The notes beneath the pieces were generated by a model, which did not search any database, was not told where the DNA came from, and saw only the letters and a list, made by a program, of their open reading frames with translations. 64,000 nt of DNA from Oceanospirillum sp048264105 (GTDB lineage Bacteria; Pseudomonadota; Gammaproteobacteria; Pseudomonadales; Halomonadaceae): the NCBI GenBank assembly GCA_048264105.1, contig JBLXDJ010000003.1:496001-560000 (forward strand). Direction: 5' to 3'. Below, in pieces: positions 43,716 to 52,109 of the stretch (position 1 is its first letter; each line of letters starts with the position of its first letter). The position numbers and the translations under genes are program-made.

Positions 43716-44513
43716 TCAGCCAATCAGACCTTCTAACGGCGATGACGCACTGGCGTACTTCTTACGCGGCATACGACCGGCCAGATAGGCTTCGCGACCG
43801 GCTTCGATCGCTTTACGCATGGCAGAAGCCATCAGCACAGGGTCTTTAGCAGCCGCAATCGCAGTGTTCATCAGAACCGCTTCGCAGCCCATCTCCATCG
43901 CGATAGCCGCATCAGAAGCCGTACCGACACCCGCATCTACCAGTACCGGAATATTAGCGCTTTCCATGATGATACGGATGTTATGCGGGTTCAGAATACC
44001 CAGACCGGAACCGATCAGAGAGCCCAGCGGCATGATGGCGCAGGCACCCATATCTTCCAGCTTTTTCGCGGCGATCGGATCATCGTTGCAGTAAACCATC
44101 ACATCGAACCCATCAGAGATGAGAGTCTTCATCGCCTTCAGGGTTTCTTCCATATCCGGATACAGCGTCTTCTGGTCACCCAGCACTTCCAGCTTCACCA
44201 GTTTGTGGCCATCCAGCAGTTCACGGGCCAGACGACAGGTACGCACAGCATCTTCAGCGGTGTAGCAGCCTGCGGTATTCGGCAGAATGGTGTACTTGTC
44301 CGGGGTGATCACATCCAGCAGATTCGGTTCATCCGGATTCTGTCCGATATTGGTACGACGCACCGCAACGGTGACAATCTCTGCGCCACTGGCTTCAATT
44401 GCCAGGCGGGTCTCTTCCAGATCTTTATATTTACCGGTACCTACCAGCAAACGGGACTGATAGCTTTTGCCTGCGATGGTCAGAAGATCGTCTTTGTTGA
44501 TCGAATCAGTCAT
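43716..44513 (-). CDS. thiG: Thiazole synthase ThiG
   Basis: Forms the thiazole phosphate of thiamine from deoxyxylulose phosphate, dehydroglycine and ThiS thiocarboxylate. The 265-residue TIM barrel has LLVGTGKYK, VAVRRTN, the VKLEVLGD segment with the catalytic lysine, and the phosphate-binding GVGTASDAA and LMNTAIAAA stretches. I chose ATG 44513; the frame extends upstream to 44561 without homology. It is 65 nt downstream of thiS. No riboswitch is visible in the thiS leader, unlike thiC. Confidence 0.96.
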   Translation of the reverse strand: MTDSINKDDLLTIAGKSYQSRLLVGTGKYKDLEETRLAIEASGAEIVTVAVRRTNIGQNPDEPNLLDVITPDKYTILPNTAGCYTAEDAVRTCRLARELLDGHKLVKLEVLGDQKTLYPDMEETLKAMKTLISDGFDVMVYCNDDPIAAKKLEDMGACAIMPLGSLIGSGLGILNPHNIRIIMESANIPVLVDAGVGTASDAAIAMEMGCEAVLMNTAIAAAKDPVLMASAMRKAIEAGREAYLAGRMPRKKYASASSPLEGLIG

Positions 44514-44578
44514 CGAATGATTTCCCCTGTCTCTGTTTGTTATGTTTTTGGTCAAGCGCATCCGTCACAACGGACGTA

Positions 44579-44779
44579 TCAGCCACCGCCGATGGCATGA
44601 ACAATCTCAACCTCATCACCCGCATTCAGGCGGGTTTCCCCATGCTGACTACGGGGCACGATCTCGGCATTAATCTCTACCGCGATCCGCTTTCCGGTCA
44701 GCTCCATTTGGGTGATTAAATCAGCCAGTGTTGCCTGTTCAGGCAGCGTTTTAGGCTCACCATTAACCAGTATCTGCAT
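44579..44779 (-). CDS. thiS: Sulfur carrier protein ThiS
   Basis: Ubiquitin-like carrier that delivers sulfur to ThiG after C-terminal thiocarboxylation. The 66-residue product has the N-terminal MQILVNGEP strand, the VAVEINAEIVPR central motif and ends in Gly-Gly-Gly, so the essential Gly-Gly end is present. It is the first gene of thiS-thiG on the minus strand. Confidence 0.95.
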   Translation of the reverse strand: MQILVNGEPKTLPEQATLADLITQMELTGKRIAVEINAEIVPRSQHGETRLNAGDEVEIVHAIGGG

Positions 44780-44994
44780 GGGTTTTGTACCTGATCTGTC
44801 GGTTATTCTTGTGCTTTCTGAACACGCGGCATGAAATCCGGCCCGATGAGCGCTATATTGCTTCGCGCCATTTGCTTATCCATCAGAGATAAGCCCTGCC
44901 AGCAAGAAACACTGAACACGCCGCTGCCGTTGAAAAAAGGCTGATATTGTACCTCAAACCTTGGGCTTTGCGGCCTTTAATCCGGAGTAACCTG

Positions 44995-45426
44995 ATGCAA
45001 AATCCCGCTGACACCCCGAAAAAAACACTTTTTTATTTTTACGGTCTTTTATGGCTGCTTGCCGGATTACTGGGTGCGTCTGCGGTCTTTCTGGATGCCT
45101 GGCTGAGCCATGGCTTCAGCAGCAGTAACGAGAATATTCTGAACAGCCTGCAAACCGCTGTGCGCTATCAGCAATTTAACAGCCTGACGCTGGCACTGAG
45201 CTTGTGGATCGCGGGCGGAGCATTAAGACAGGGGAGGGCGATGGGCTGGTTCAGTCTGCTACCGAGTATCTTCTTCCTGCTGGCGATTTTTGCCTTCAGC
45301 GGCGGCATTTATGGCAAGAATCTGCTGGGGATTGCCACAGGAGCCATCACACCAACCGGTGGTTTTCTGATGGCTCTGGGCTGGTTAAGTCTGGCACATT
45401 ACGGCTTTTATCAGCACAAACGCTGA
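44995..45426 (+). CDS. DUF423 membrane protein
   Basis: Small inner-membrane protein of unknown role. The 143-residue product from ATG 44995 (GGAG eight bases upstream) has four hydrophobic segments (about 11-33, 58-75, 82-102 and 110-131), with the family GASAVFLDAWLSHG and FSGGIYGKNL motifs. An earlier TTG at 44947 is not needed. It is divergent from thiS. Confidence 0.88.
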   Translation: MQNPADTPKKTLFYFYGLLWLLAGLLGASAVFLDAWLSHGFSSSNENILNSLQTAVRYQQFNSLTLALSLWIAGGALRQGRAMGWFSLLPSIFFLLAIFAFSGGIYGKNLLGIATGAITPTGGFLMALGWLSLAHYGFYQHKR

Positions 45427-45434
45427 TTATCGGA

Positions 45435-45523
45435 CGTAGGATGAGGCTAAGGACACGTAGTGGCCGAGCCCATCAGTAAACTTCGCAATTTGATGGGCAT
45501 GCTTCGCTTTGCGCCATCCTACG
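45435..45523. repeat. REP-like extragenic palindrome
   Basis: Outer arms CGTAGGATG (45435-45443) and CATCCTACG (45515-45523) enclose inner arms GCCCATCA (45468-45475) and TGATGGGC (45491-45498). It can fold as a nested hairpin and lies between the convergent DUF423 and thioesterase genes. The sequence type (CATCCTACG ends) resembles a known REP/RAYT-family repeat. It differs from the palindrome at 29054. A short T-run after the right arm (45526-45531) could let it terminate DUF423. Confidence 0.65.
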
Positions 45524-45563
45524 CCCTTTTTGTCGTCCTTTAGAGTGACAAAACCGGCGCGGA

Positions 45564-46031
45564 TTACCGAGGCGGAATCGAATAGGTCGCGGTGACGTGA
45601 GCCACCGGCTCGTTATCGCCTTCTGAATAGATACTGATCTCACCCACCGCGAGACGCTTACCCAGCTTCAGCAGGCTGGCCTCGGCGATAATCGCCTTGG
45701 CCGGTTCCGGCTTTCTCAGGAAGTTGATATTCAGGTTGGTCGTAACGGCCAGCGCCACCGGCCCGATCTGCCCGAGAATCGCGACATAGAGACAGATATC
45801 CGCCAGCGCCATCATGGTGGGGCCTGAGACGGTGCCGCCGGGACGCAGATGAGCATCGTCCACATCCAGTCGCATCACGGCACTGTTCTTACCCATCTCG
45901 GTGACAACACCGATATGCTGGGGAAACTCTTTGTGCAGAAATTGGGTGATCTCATCCACTGTCATTACGGTGTCGGATGATGCGTGTTCTGCCGATGATG
46001 CTTTTGTAGTTGTAGTAGTTGCGGCGGTCAT
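45564..46031 (-). CDS. PaaI-like hotdog thioesterase
   Basis: Hydrolyses an acyl-CoA or aryl-CoA thioester; substrate unknown. The 155-residue product has the hotdog signature DDAHLRPGGTVSGPTMMALADICLYVA, the NINFLRKPE strand and the final AHVTATYSIP. The first ~20 residues are Thr/Ala-rich and partly encoded by an ACT-type triplet repeat (near 46005-46023). AGGAG precedes the ATG. It may share a transcript with dgt, 124 nt upstream. Confidence 0.85.
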   Translation of the reverse strand: MTAATTTTTKASSAEHASSDTVMTVDEITQFLHKEFPQHIGVVTEMGKNSAVMRLDVDDAHLRPGGTVSGPTMMALADICLYVAILGQIGPVALAVTTNLNINFLRKPEPAKAIIAEASLLKLGKRLAVGEISIYSEGDNEPVAHVTATYSIPPR

Positions 46032-46155
46032 AACGACTCCTGAGCCTGTTTTTATTATGACGCTCAGTATGCCGCTGCTAACAAGCCTGTGCCCAGCGTC
46101 TGTTGTGACTCTCTGTTCACAGTTCTGTTATTCACTCATTCAGCCACCTACTAAA

Positions 46156-47502
46156 TCAACCATTCAGACGGCCACCCATCTCCTGCGCCAGATCCACCGC
46201 GTAGTTGTCGGTCATGCCGCCGATAAAATCCAGCACCCGACGATAGGCTTCATAACGGTCCCAGCCGGTATCCGGAATATTCTCACCGATCAGTGACAAG
46301 ACCCGCTTAGACTTAAAACTGAGTGCCTGGGCTGAGTCTGCGGTCTTAAGCTGACTGAGCTCTTCGACCGCACCGCAGAAGCTCTCCAGCAGGACTCCCA
46401 GCGTGGTGTACGCACCGATCTCCAGCTTTGCCTTGCGGGGATGATCAAAAATCCGCTGCTGTGCCATCTGTTTGGCCTGAGCCACTCCCTGAGCGATATC
46501 CGGCGGGCAAACATCCAGCAGATCCTGATTAAACTGCCCGGTTAGCAGCTCATCCTGATGCTCGACAAAGGCCTTGGAGACAGCGGCCACAACCTGCTCC
46601 ATCGCAGCTCCGCGCAGAGCTGCCACACGTCGCCGGTTAGAGGCTTGTGCTAACTGCTGATAGCCCTCCGGCTCGCCACCGGCGATCTGCAACAGAAGCG
46701 TTTCCACCTCGTCATAAGCCAGAATTTCCATCTCAAGACCATCTTCCAGATCCAACAGGGCATAGCAGAGATCATCCGCCGCCTCCACCAGATAGACCAG
46801 CGGGTGACGACACCAGCGCTGATCGGCCAGCCGGATCAGCCCCAGTGCATCAGCGGTTTCCTGCAGCATCGGAAGCTCAGTCTGGTAACAGCTGAATTTA
46901 CCGGCCTTGTTGGCCTGAGTCGCCGTCCAGGGATATTTCAGAAAGGTGCCCAGAGTGGCGTAGGTCAGCTTCATACCACCGGCAAACTGGTTGTACTCCA
47001 CCTGAGTCACCATACGGAAGCCCTGAGCGTTACCTTCAAAGGTGATCAGATCGGCTTTCTGCTCCGGAGTCAGGCCATCAAGCCGCCCCTGTTTTTCCGC
47101 CTGCATAAACCAGTCACGAATGGCGTATTCACCGGCATGACCAAAAGGAGGATTGCCAATATCGTGAGCCAGACAGGCACTTTGAACGATGACACCAAGA
47201 TCAGCAGGAGCGATATGTGCAGGTAATTGGTGGCGAAGACTGTCGGCGACCATCATACCCAGGCTTCGGCCAACACAACCCACTTCAAGGCTATGGGTTA
47301 GACGGGTGTGAATATGATCGTTTTCGGCAAAGGGGTGAACCTGAGTCTTGCGACCCATACGGCGAAAGGAGCCGGAAAACACCACGCGGTCGTGGTCTTT
47401 ATGAAAGGGGGAACGCCCGACATCATCAATACCATGCCGGGACATACCTTGCAGGCGCTGGCTGGAGAGCAGCCGTAGCCAGGACATCTTCTGTTGACTC
47501 AT
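46156..47502 (-). CDS. dgt: Deoxyguanosinetriphosphate triphosphohydrolase
   Basis: HD-domain enzyme releasing triphosphate from dGTP (or other dNTPs); some homologues act against phage. The 448-residue product has RRMGRKTQVHPF near the N-terminus, the metal ligands in RLTHSLEVG and CLAHDIGNPPFGHAGE, and the later VEAADDLCYALLDLEDG with another HD-family aspartate. AAGGAG precedes ATG 47502. E. coli Dgt is a little longer at 505 residues. Confidence 0.93.
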   Translation of the reverse strand: MSQQKMSWLRLLSSQRLQGMSRHGIDDVGRSPFHKDHDRVVFSGSFRRMGRKTQVHPFAENDHIHTRLTHSLEVGCVGRSLGMMVADSLRHQLPAHIAPADLGVIVQSACLAHDIGNPPFGHAGEYAIRDWFMQAEKQGRLDGLTPEQKADLITFEGNAQGFRMVTQVEYNQFAGGMKLTYATLGTFLKYPWTATQANKAGKFSCYQTELPMLQETADALGLIRLADQRWCRHPLVYLVEAADDLCYALLDLEDGLEMEILAYDEVETLLLQIAGGEPEGYQQLAQASNRRRVAALRGAAMEQVVAAVSKAFVEHQDELLTGQFNQDLLDVCPPDIAQGVAQAKQMAQQRIFDHPRKAKLEIGAYTTLGVLLESFCGAVEELSQLKTADSAQALSFKSKRVLSLIGENIPDTGWDRYEAYRRVLDFIGGMTDNYAVDLAQEMGGRLNG

Positions 47503-47574
47503 GCGCTGCTCCTTAAAGCATCATCATAAGCCAACAGATTGCCGCTAAATCAGTTTCAGATCAAAGGGCTATGA

Positions 47575-48123
47575 TCAGAAATTCATAATAAAGCCGAAGT
47601 TCAGGCTGCTTTCCAGATCACCTGATGAACCACCGACCTCAACTGACATCTTGCGCCAGCCCAGATAAACATCCACATCCTGGAGCGCCTGATAATAAGC
47701 ACGCAGCGACAGATCGGTCATACCATCAATATCACCGAATGACACAACCTGAGGTGCAAAATACATGTGGCCACCAAAGCGCATCTGCTGCAGCTGTGCA
47801 AAGGAGACACTACCCTGAGCACCCAAACCAACCGCTGCGCCATCAACATCGCCACTACCGGTTATGCCATAAACACGGCCACCAACACCCACGCTATAGG
47901 TCGCGGTATCTTCCTGAGTGTGCAACCCCAGATGACCTACCAGAGTATCTGAATTCTTTTCTTCGTGATAAAGAGCACCTACGGCCATACTCAGACGGTT
48001 CTGAGGCAGCGGCGCATCGTACTCGGCACGGATGGTTTCATTGTTGATATTCAGGTCAATGGTGGCTGCCTGAGCAGTTACCGCCATACCTGCTGTTAGC
48101 GCTGCTAAAGCCAGTCGTTTCAT
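47575..48123 (-). CDS. YfaZ-family outer-membrane protein
   Basis: Small beta-barrel protein of unknown role. The 182-residue product has a signal peptide to AQA-A (about residue 20), then alternating beta strands and the family end NFGFIMNF with a terminal aromatic, the mark of BamA-folded porins. I chose ATG 48123, preceded by GAGG; an ATG nine codons upstream breaks the signal peptide. It lies between pyrE and dgt. Confidence 0.85.
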   Translation of the reverse strand: MKRLALAALTAGMAVTAQAATIDLNINNETIRAEYDAPLPQNRLSMAVGALYHEEKNSDTLVGHLGLHTQEDTATYSVGVGGRVYGITGSGDVDGAAVGLGAQGSVSFAQLQQMRFGGHMYFAPQVVSFGDIDGMTDLSLRAYYQALQDVDVYLGWRKMSVEVGGSSGDLESSLNFGFIMNF

Positions 48124-48257
48124 CACAAACCTCGGAAAATAGTTAAGCAAATTTAGTAAGTCAGAAAATCTCAGTGCGGCCTAATATAAGGCATCCGGCG
48201 TTATTGAAAAAGCACCAACAAAATACCTGATTGGCACTTTTTCATTACCGGATAGGA

Positions 48258-48905
48258 TCAGATACCGTACTGTTCACGATATTTGCGGATCGCATCGGCA
48301 TGTTGCTGAGCGTTGTCATCACCTTTCTCATCCAGATACTGGAGTACCTGTTCCAGCGTGATGATGCTTACGACCGGCATATTAAAGTCACGTTCGACTT
48401 CCTGAATCGCAGACAGTTCGCCTTTACCGCGTTCCTGACGATCCAGAGCGATCACTACGCCACCCGGCTGAGCACCATTGGCGTCGATAATCTGCATCAC
48501 TTCACGGATAGCAGTACCGGCGGTGATCACATCGTCAATAATCAGGACTTTGCCTTCCAGATCCGCACCCACCAGAACACCACCTTCGCCGTGGTCTTTG
48601 GCTTCTTTACGGTTGAAAACATAAGGCACGTCACGGTCATGGTGATCGGCCAGTGCAACGGCTGTTACGGCTGCCAGAGGGATACCTTTATAGGCCGGAC
48701 CAAAGACAACATCATATTCAACTTTTGATGCAGAGATCGCCTGCGCGTAGAATCGGCCTAAACGGGCTAAAGCCTGACCCGATTTGAACAAACCCGCATT
48801 GAAGAAATAAGGGCTGATTCGGCCTGATTTGAGGGTAAATTCGCCGAAACGTAGTACATTTTGCTCAATTGCAAACTCAATAAACTCGCGCTGGTAGTCT
48901 TGCAT
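48258..48905 (-). CDS. pyrE: Orotate phosphoribosyltransferase
   Basis: Makes orotidine 5'-phosphate from orotate and PRPP in pyrimidine synthesis. The 215-residue product has the family VLIIDDVITAGTA PRPP-binding motif, SGRISPYFFNAG, FGPAYKGIPLA and FNRKEAKDHGEGG with the catalytic lysine loop. It is divergent from crc across 91 nt, as in Pseudomonas. Confidence 0.96.
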   Translation of the reverse strand: MQDYQREFIEFAIEQNVLRFGEFTLKSGRISPYFFNAGLFKSGQALARLGRFYAQAISASKVEYDVVFGPAYKGIPLAAVTAVALADHHDRDVPYVFNRKEAKDHGEGGVLVGADLEGKVLIIDDVITAGTAIREVMQIIDANGAQPGGVVIALDRQERGKGELSAIQEVERDFNMPVVSIITLEQVLQYLDEKGDDNAQQHADAIRKYREQYGI

Positions 48906-48939
48906 TCATTAAACTCCGGTGGATTTGGCTGCTGAGTAT

Positions 48940-48969
48940 TTACCAAAACGTCTAAAGCTCGGGTATCAT
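48940..48969 (+). promoter_or_regulatory. Possible promoter of crc
   Basis: TTACCA (48940-48945) and TATCAT (48964-48969) are 18 nt apart. The -10 has one change from consensus, the -35 is weaker. It would start transcription about 20 nt before the crc ATG. Confidence 0.35.
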
Positions 48970-48996
48970 ACACGCTCGTCGTAGCAGGAACCACGT

Positions 48997-49758
48997 ATGA
49001 AGATCATCAACATTAACTTAAACGGCATTCGCCGGGCCGTAGACAGAGGCTTTCTGGACTGGCTTCAGCAGCAGGATGCAGACGTTATCTGTGTACAAAA
49101 TCTGCAGGCCAAGTCCTATGAACTGGACGATTCCGTCCTGTATCCTCAGGGCTATGAAGGCTACTTTTTCGATGCAGATCAGGACAACTTTGGCGGTGTT
49201 GGCGTTTATTGCCGCAAACTGCCCAAAGCGATCATGACAGGTCTTGGTTTTGAACAGGCGGATTTTGAAGGCCGCTTTATTCAGGCCGACTTTGATAAAG
49301 TCAGCATCGCGTCTTTTCTGATGCCGGACAACAGCGACCCTCAGGCAAAATATGCCTTTATGGAGCAGTTCAACGAGTATCTGAAAAAACTGCGCCGCAA
49401 GCGCCGTGAGCATATTATCTGCGGCAGCTGGTATATCGCCCACAAAACCATCGATCTGGCAGACTGGGCTAACAATCAGGACACACCGGGCTTCCGCCCC
49501 GTTGAGCGTGCCTGGCTGGATCAGGTATTCGGCCCGATGGGTTTTCTGGATGCTTTCCGCGAAGTAAACCGCGAGGAAGACCAGTACTCCTGGTACCCGG
49601 AACTGGATAAGCCACGCAACCGTCAGGATGGCTGGCGTATCGACTATCAGGTAACCGGCCCGAATATGCGTCGCAATATCGTCAACGCATGGTTCGATAC
49701 TCAGGCCAGTTTCTCTGAGTTTGCACCGCTGGTTGTCGAGTACGATATCGAGCTGTAA
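48997..49758 (+). CDS. crc: Crc, catabolite repression control protein
   Basis: Crc forms a ternary complex with Hfq on A-rich ribosome-binding sites and blocks translation of catabolic mRNAs. The 253-residue product is an exonuclease III homologue with the nuclease residues replaced: Asn35 at the Glu of LQETK, Ser144 and Tyr146 where ExoIII has the GDxN pair (CGSWYIA), and SEFAP (Glu241, Phe242) instead of the SDH motif; only WRIDYQ keeps its aspartate. This is the pattern of Pseudomonas Crc, as are the KLRRKRREHI segment and the place beside pyrE. An ExoIII-like nuclease is therefore an unlikely alternative. Confidence 0.92.
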   Translation: MKIININLNGIRRAVDRGFLDWLQQQDADVICVQNLQAKSYELDDSVLYPQGYEGYFFDADQDNFGGVGVYCRKLPKAIMTGLGFEQADFEGRFIQADFDKVSIASFLMPDNSDPQAKYAFMEQFNEYLKKLRRKRREHIICGSWYIAHKTIDLADWANNQDTPGFRPVERAWLDQVFGPMGFLDAFREVNREEDQYSWYPELDKPRNRQDGWRIDYQVTGPNMRRNIVNAWFDTQASFSEFAPLVVEYDIEL

Positions 49759-49800
49759 TTTCTGTCGTTACGGGTAGCAGCAGACAGAAGTTAACCTGCA

Positions 49801-49866
49801 CCTGCCGGACTTTTTGTGATCAGATGTCTTTACCAGGACGATGATCAACTGAGCACAAAAAGCAGG
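49801..49866 (+). other. Structured region downstream of crc
   Basis: CTTTTTGTG (49810-49818) pairs with CACAAAAAG (49854-49862), extended inward by TGATCA copies at 49817-49822 and 49842-49847 and outward by CCTGC (49801-49805)/GCAGG (49862-49866). Between crc and its terminator there is no clear gene. The element could stabilise the crc transcript or belong to a separate RNA. Confidence 0.45.
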
Positions 49867-49942
49867 GTTCTGGCTTACGATGAACGCGGCGTGAATAAAA
49901 GCACCAACAATCGCCGCCCAGAAGGTGCAGTGGTAGATACAG

Positions 49943-49988
49943 AAAAGCCCGTGTCGGTTTCGCAATTGCGAAAACAACACGGGCTTTT
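49943..49988. terminator. Long bidirectional terminator (crc / rph)
   Basis: AAAAGCCCGTGT (49943-49954) pairs with ACACGGGCTTTT (49977-49988), and an inner TTTCGC/GCGAAA with loop AATT stacks inside. T5 follows on the plus strand and the A-run serves the convergent rph gene. Confidence 0.92.
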
Positions 49989-50045
49989 TCGTGCCTGACG
50001 ATTCAGTGAAGCATCCCGTCAGGCAAACAGCATCAAAGTAACGGA

Positions 50046-50768
50046 TTACTCCGCCAGTACCTGCTGCTGAATCTCAAACAGCTCGTTACAGCCTTTCTTC
50101 GCCAGTTCCAGCATCGCCAGCAGCTCTTCCTGAGTATAAGGTGCGCCTTCTGCCGTGCCCTGAACCTCGATAAAGCCGCCCTGATCGGTCATCACCACAT
50201 TCATATCGGTTTCAGCGGTAGAATCTTCCGGATAATCCAGATCCAGAACCGGCATACCCTTGTAAACACCCACCGAGATCGAAGCGATCATCTGCTTCAG
50301 CGGATCACCCTTAATCATCTTTTCACGCTGCATCCAACGGATCGCATCCACCAGCGCCACACAAGCACCTGTGATCGACGCCGTACGGGTGCCGCCATCC
50401 GCCTGAATCACATCACAGTCGATCTGAATGGTGTTCTCACCCAGCTTACCCAGATCAACAGCCGCACGCAGAGAACGACCGATCAGACGCTGAATCTCCT
50501 GAGTACGACCAGACTGCTTGCCACGGGCCGCTTCACGCCCCATACGACTACCGGTAGAACGCGGCAACATACCGTATTCCGCCGTGACCCAACCCTGATT
50601 TTTACCACGCAGAAAACGGGGAACAGACGCATCAACAGAAGCGGTGCAGATCACCTTAGTATTGCCAAACTCCACCAGCACAGAACCTTCTGCGTGACAG
50701 GTATAATTACGGGTGATTTTCACCTCGCGCATCGCATCAGATGCACGTCCGCTCGGACGAGAAACCAT
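50046..50768 (-). CDS. rph: Ribonuclease PH
   Basis: Phosphorolytic 3'-5' exoribonuclease that trims tRNA 3' ends. The 240-residue product closely follows the family from MxRPxGR on, with VICTASVDASVPRF, GWVTAEYGMLPRST, GGRTxEIQRLIGRSLRA-like residues and CDVIQADGGTRTASITGA. AAGGTG precedes the ATG. It is convergent with crc and divergent from yicC, the arrangement in Pseudomonas. Confidence 0.96.
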   Translation of the reverse strand: MVSRPSGRASDAMREVKITRNYTCHAEGSVLVEFGNTKVICTASVDASVPRFLRGKNQGWVTAEYGMLPRSTGSRMGREAARGKQSGRTQEIQRLIGRSLRAAVDLGKLGENTIQIDCDVIQADGGTRTASITGACVALVDAIRWMQREKMIKGDPLKQMIASISVGVYKGMPVLDLDYPEDSTAETDMNVVMTDQGGFIEVQGTAEGAPYTQEELLAMLELAKKGCNELFEIQQQVLAE

Positions 50769-51159
50769 AGAACACCTTTTCGTTTTTTAAATAGAAGAAT
50801 GAAACAGACTGCACCGAAGAAAAACGTTATCGCATAGAGAAATCAGCAAAACAGCAGAGGCCAGACAGCCTGTCGCTTGAAGCCACCGACACCCACCGGT
50901 ACAGCCATTCCGTATATAACAGCCATCCCCGCGTAAACAGCATCGGCGCAAAGATCAGATGTCGCAATTATACACGTTAAGACCTGCCACGCAGAGACTT
51001 TCCCCGCCGCCCCTCATCTTAACCGCTGCCTGAAACGCACCGCGCTAAACATTACCTTCCGCTTTCGCTAAACTAACCCCAACTGAAAACACGATTGAAG
51101 CAGCGCTGATCTCATCGACACATCAGCCCACCGCCTCAACATCCGACCGGAGCACCGCA
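50769..51159. other. Divergent rph/yicC intergenic region
   Basis: About 390 nt between the rph and yicC starts. Apart from the TATAAT above, no paired promoter, RNA gene or repeat was recognised. The part nearest rph is A/T-rich, the rest GC-rich and featureless. Confidence 0.55.
50967..50972 (-). promoter_or_regulatory. Possible -10 element for rph
   Basis: A perfect minus-strand TATAAT (preceded by TG without a spacer base) lies about 200 nt upstream of rph. A good -35 is not visible, so this is tentative. Confidence 0.35.
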
Positions 51160-52023
51160 ATGACTCACAGCATGACCGCCTTTACCCGTCAGGAAGAACA
51201 GCATCCCTGGGGCACTCTCAGCTGGGAGATCCGCTCGGTAAACCAGCGTTTTCTGGAACCTCACTTCCGCCTGCCGGACACCCTGCGCGAACTGGAACCT
51301 GCCATTCGTGATCTGCAGCGAAAAAGCCTGAACCGGGGCAAAGTGGAATCCGTACTGCGCTTCCACCCCGCTCAGGTCAGCGAAACGCTTAATATCGACG
51401 AGCAGCTGGTTAAGCAACTGGCCAGCGCCGCTGAAACCATCAGCAGCCACCTGAACAAACCGGGTTCCATCAACCCGCTGCAGATCATGCAGTGGCCGGG
51501 AGTTCTTCAGAATGAAGAAGTGGATGCCGATCAGCTGAAAAAAGCCGCCCTTGATCTGTACAAGAAAGGTTTGAAGGACCTGATCGCCATGCGTGCGCGG
51601 GAAGGGGAAGAACTGGCCAACCTGATCAACCAGCGACTGGACGGCATCGACGCCATCGTCGTACAGGTACGCGCCGCACTGCCGGGGATTCTGGAACGTC
51701 AGCGCCAACTGATTCTGGATAAACTGGACAGCATCAAAGACGACCTCGACCCCGCCCGCCTTGAGCAGGAGATGGTACTCGTCGCCAATAAAACCGACGT
51801 CGCCGAAGAACTCGACCGACTGGAAACCCACGTTAACGAAGTGCGCCGCACCCTGAAGAAGAAAGAACCCGTGGGTCGCCGCCTCGACTTCCTGATGCAG
51901 GAACTGAACCGCGAAGCCAACACACTCGCCTCAAAGTCCATCGTCACCGAGACAACCCAGTGTGCCGTTGAACTTAAGGTGTTGATTGAGCAGATGCGCG
52001 AGCAGATTCAGAATATTGAGTGA
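51160..52023 (+). CDS. yicC: YicC family endoribonuclease
   Basis: Conserved bacterial protein reported as an endoribonuclease acting on RyhB-type RNA in E. coli. The 287-residue product has the YicC N-terminal domain (SMTAFTRQE, SVNQRFLEPHFRLP, NRGKVES) and the C-terminal DUF1732 domain (KKKEPVGRRLDFLMQELNREANTLASKS). GGAG precedes the ATG. It is normally followed directly by gmk; here the accessory insertion starts at its stop codon. Confidence 0.94.
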   Translation: MTHSMTAFTRQEEQHPWGTLSWEIRSVNQRFLEPHFRLPDTLRELEPAIRDLQRKSLNRGKVESVLRFHPAQVSETLNIDEQLVKQLASAAETISSHLNKPGSINPLQIMQWPGVLQNEEVDADQLKKAALDLYKKGLKDLIAMRAREGEELANLINQRLDGIDAIVVQVRAALPGILERQRQLILDKLDSIKDDLDPARLEQEMVLVANKTDVAEELDRLETHVNEVRRTLKKKEPVGRRLDFLMQELNREANTLASKSIVTETTQCAVELKVLIEQMREQIQNIE

Positions 52024-52047
52024 TCTCAGCTGATTCAAAGCTTGCAT

Positions 52048-52069
52048 CCAGCCCTTTCGCGGGGGCTGG
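52048..52069 (+). other. Hairpin between yicC and darT
   Basis: A perfect 7-bp stem CCAGCCC/GGGCTGG with an 8-nt loop lies 24 nt past the yicC stop. No T-run follows, so termination is doubtful. It sits in the likely leader of darT. Confidence 0.5.
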
Positions 52070-52109
52070 CGCGTCACTCAGACCCCCTAACCTATTCAGA
52101 GTGCTGCTC

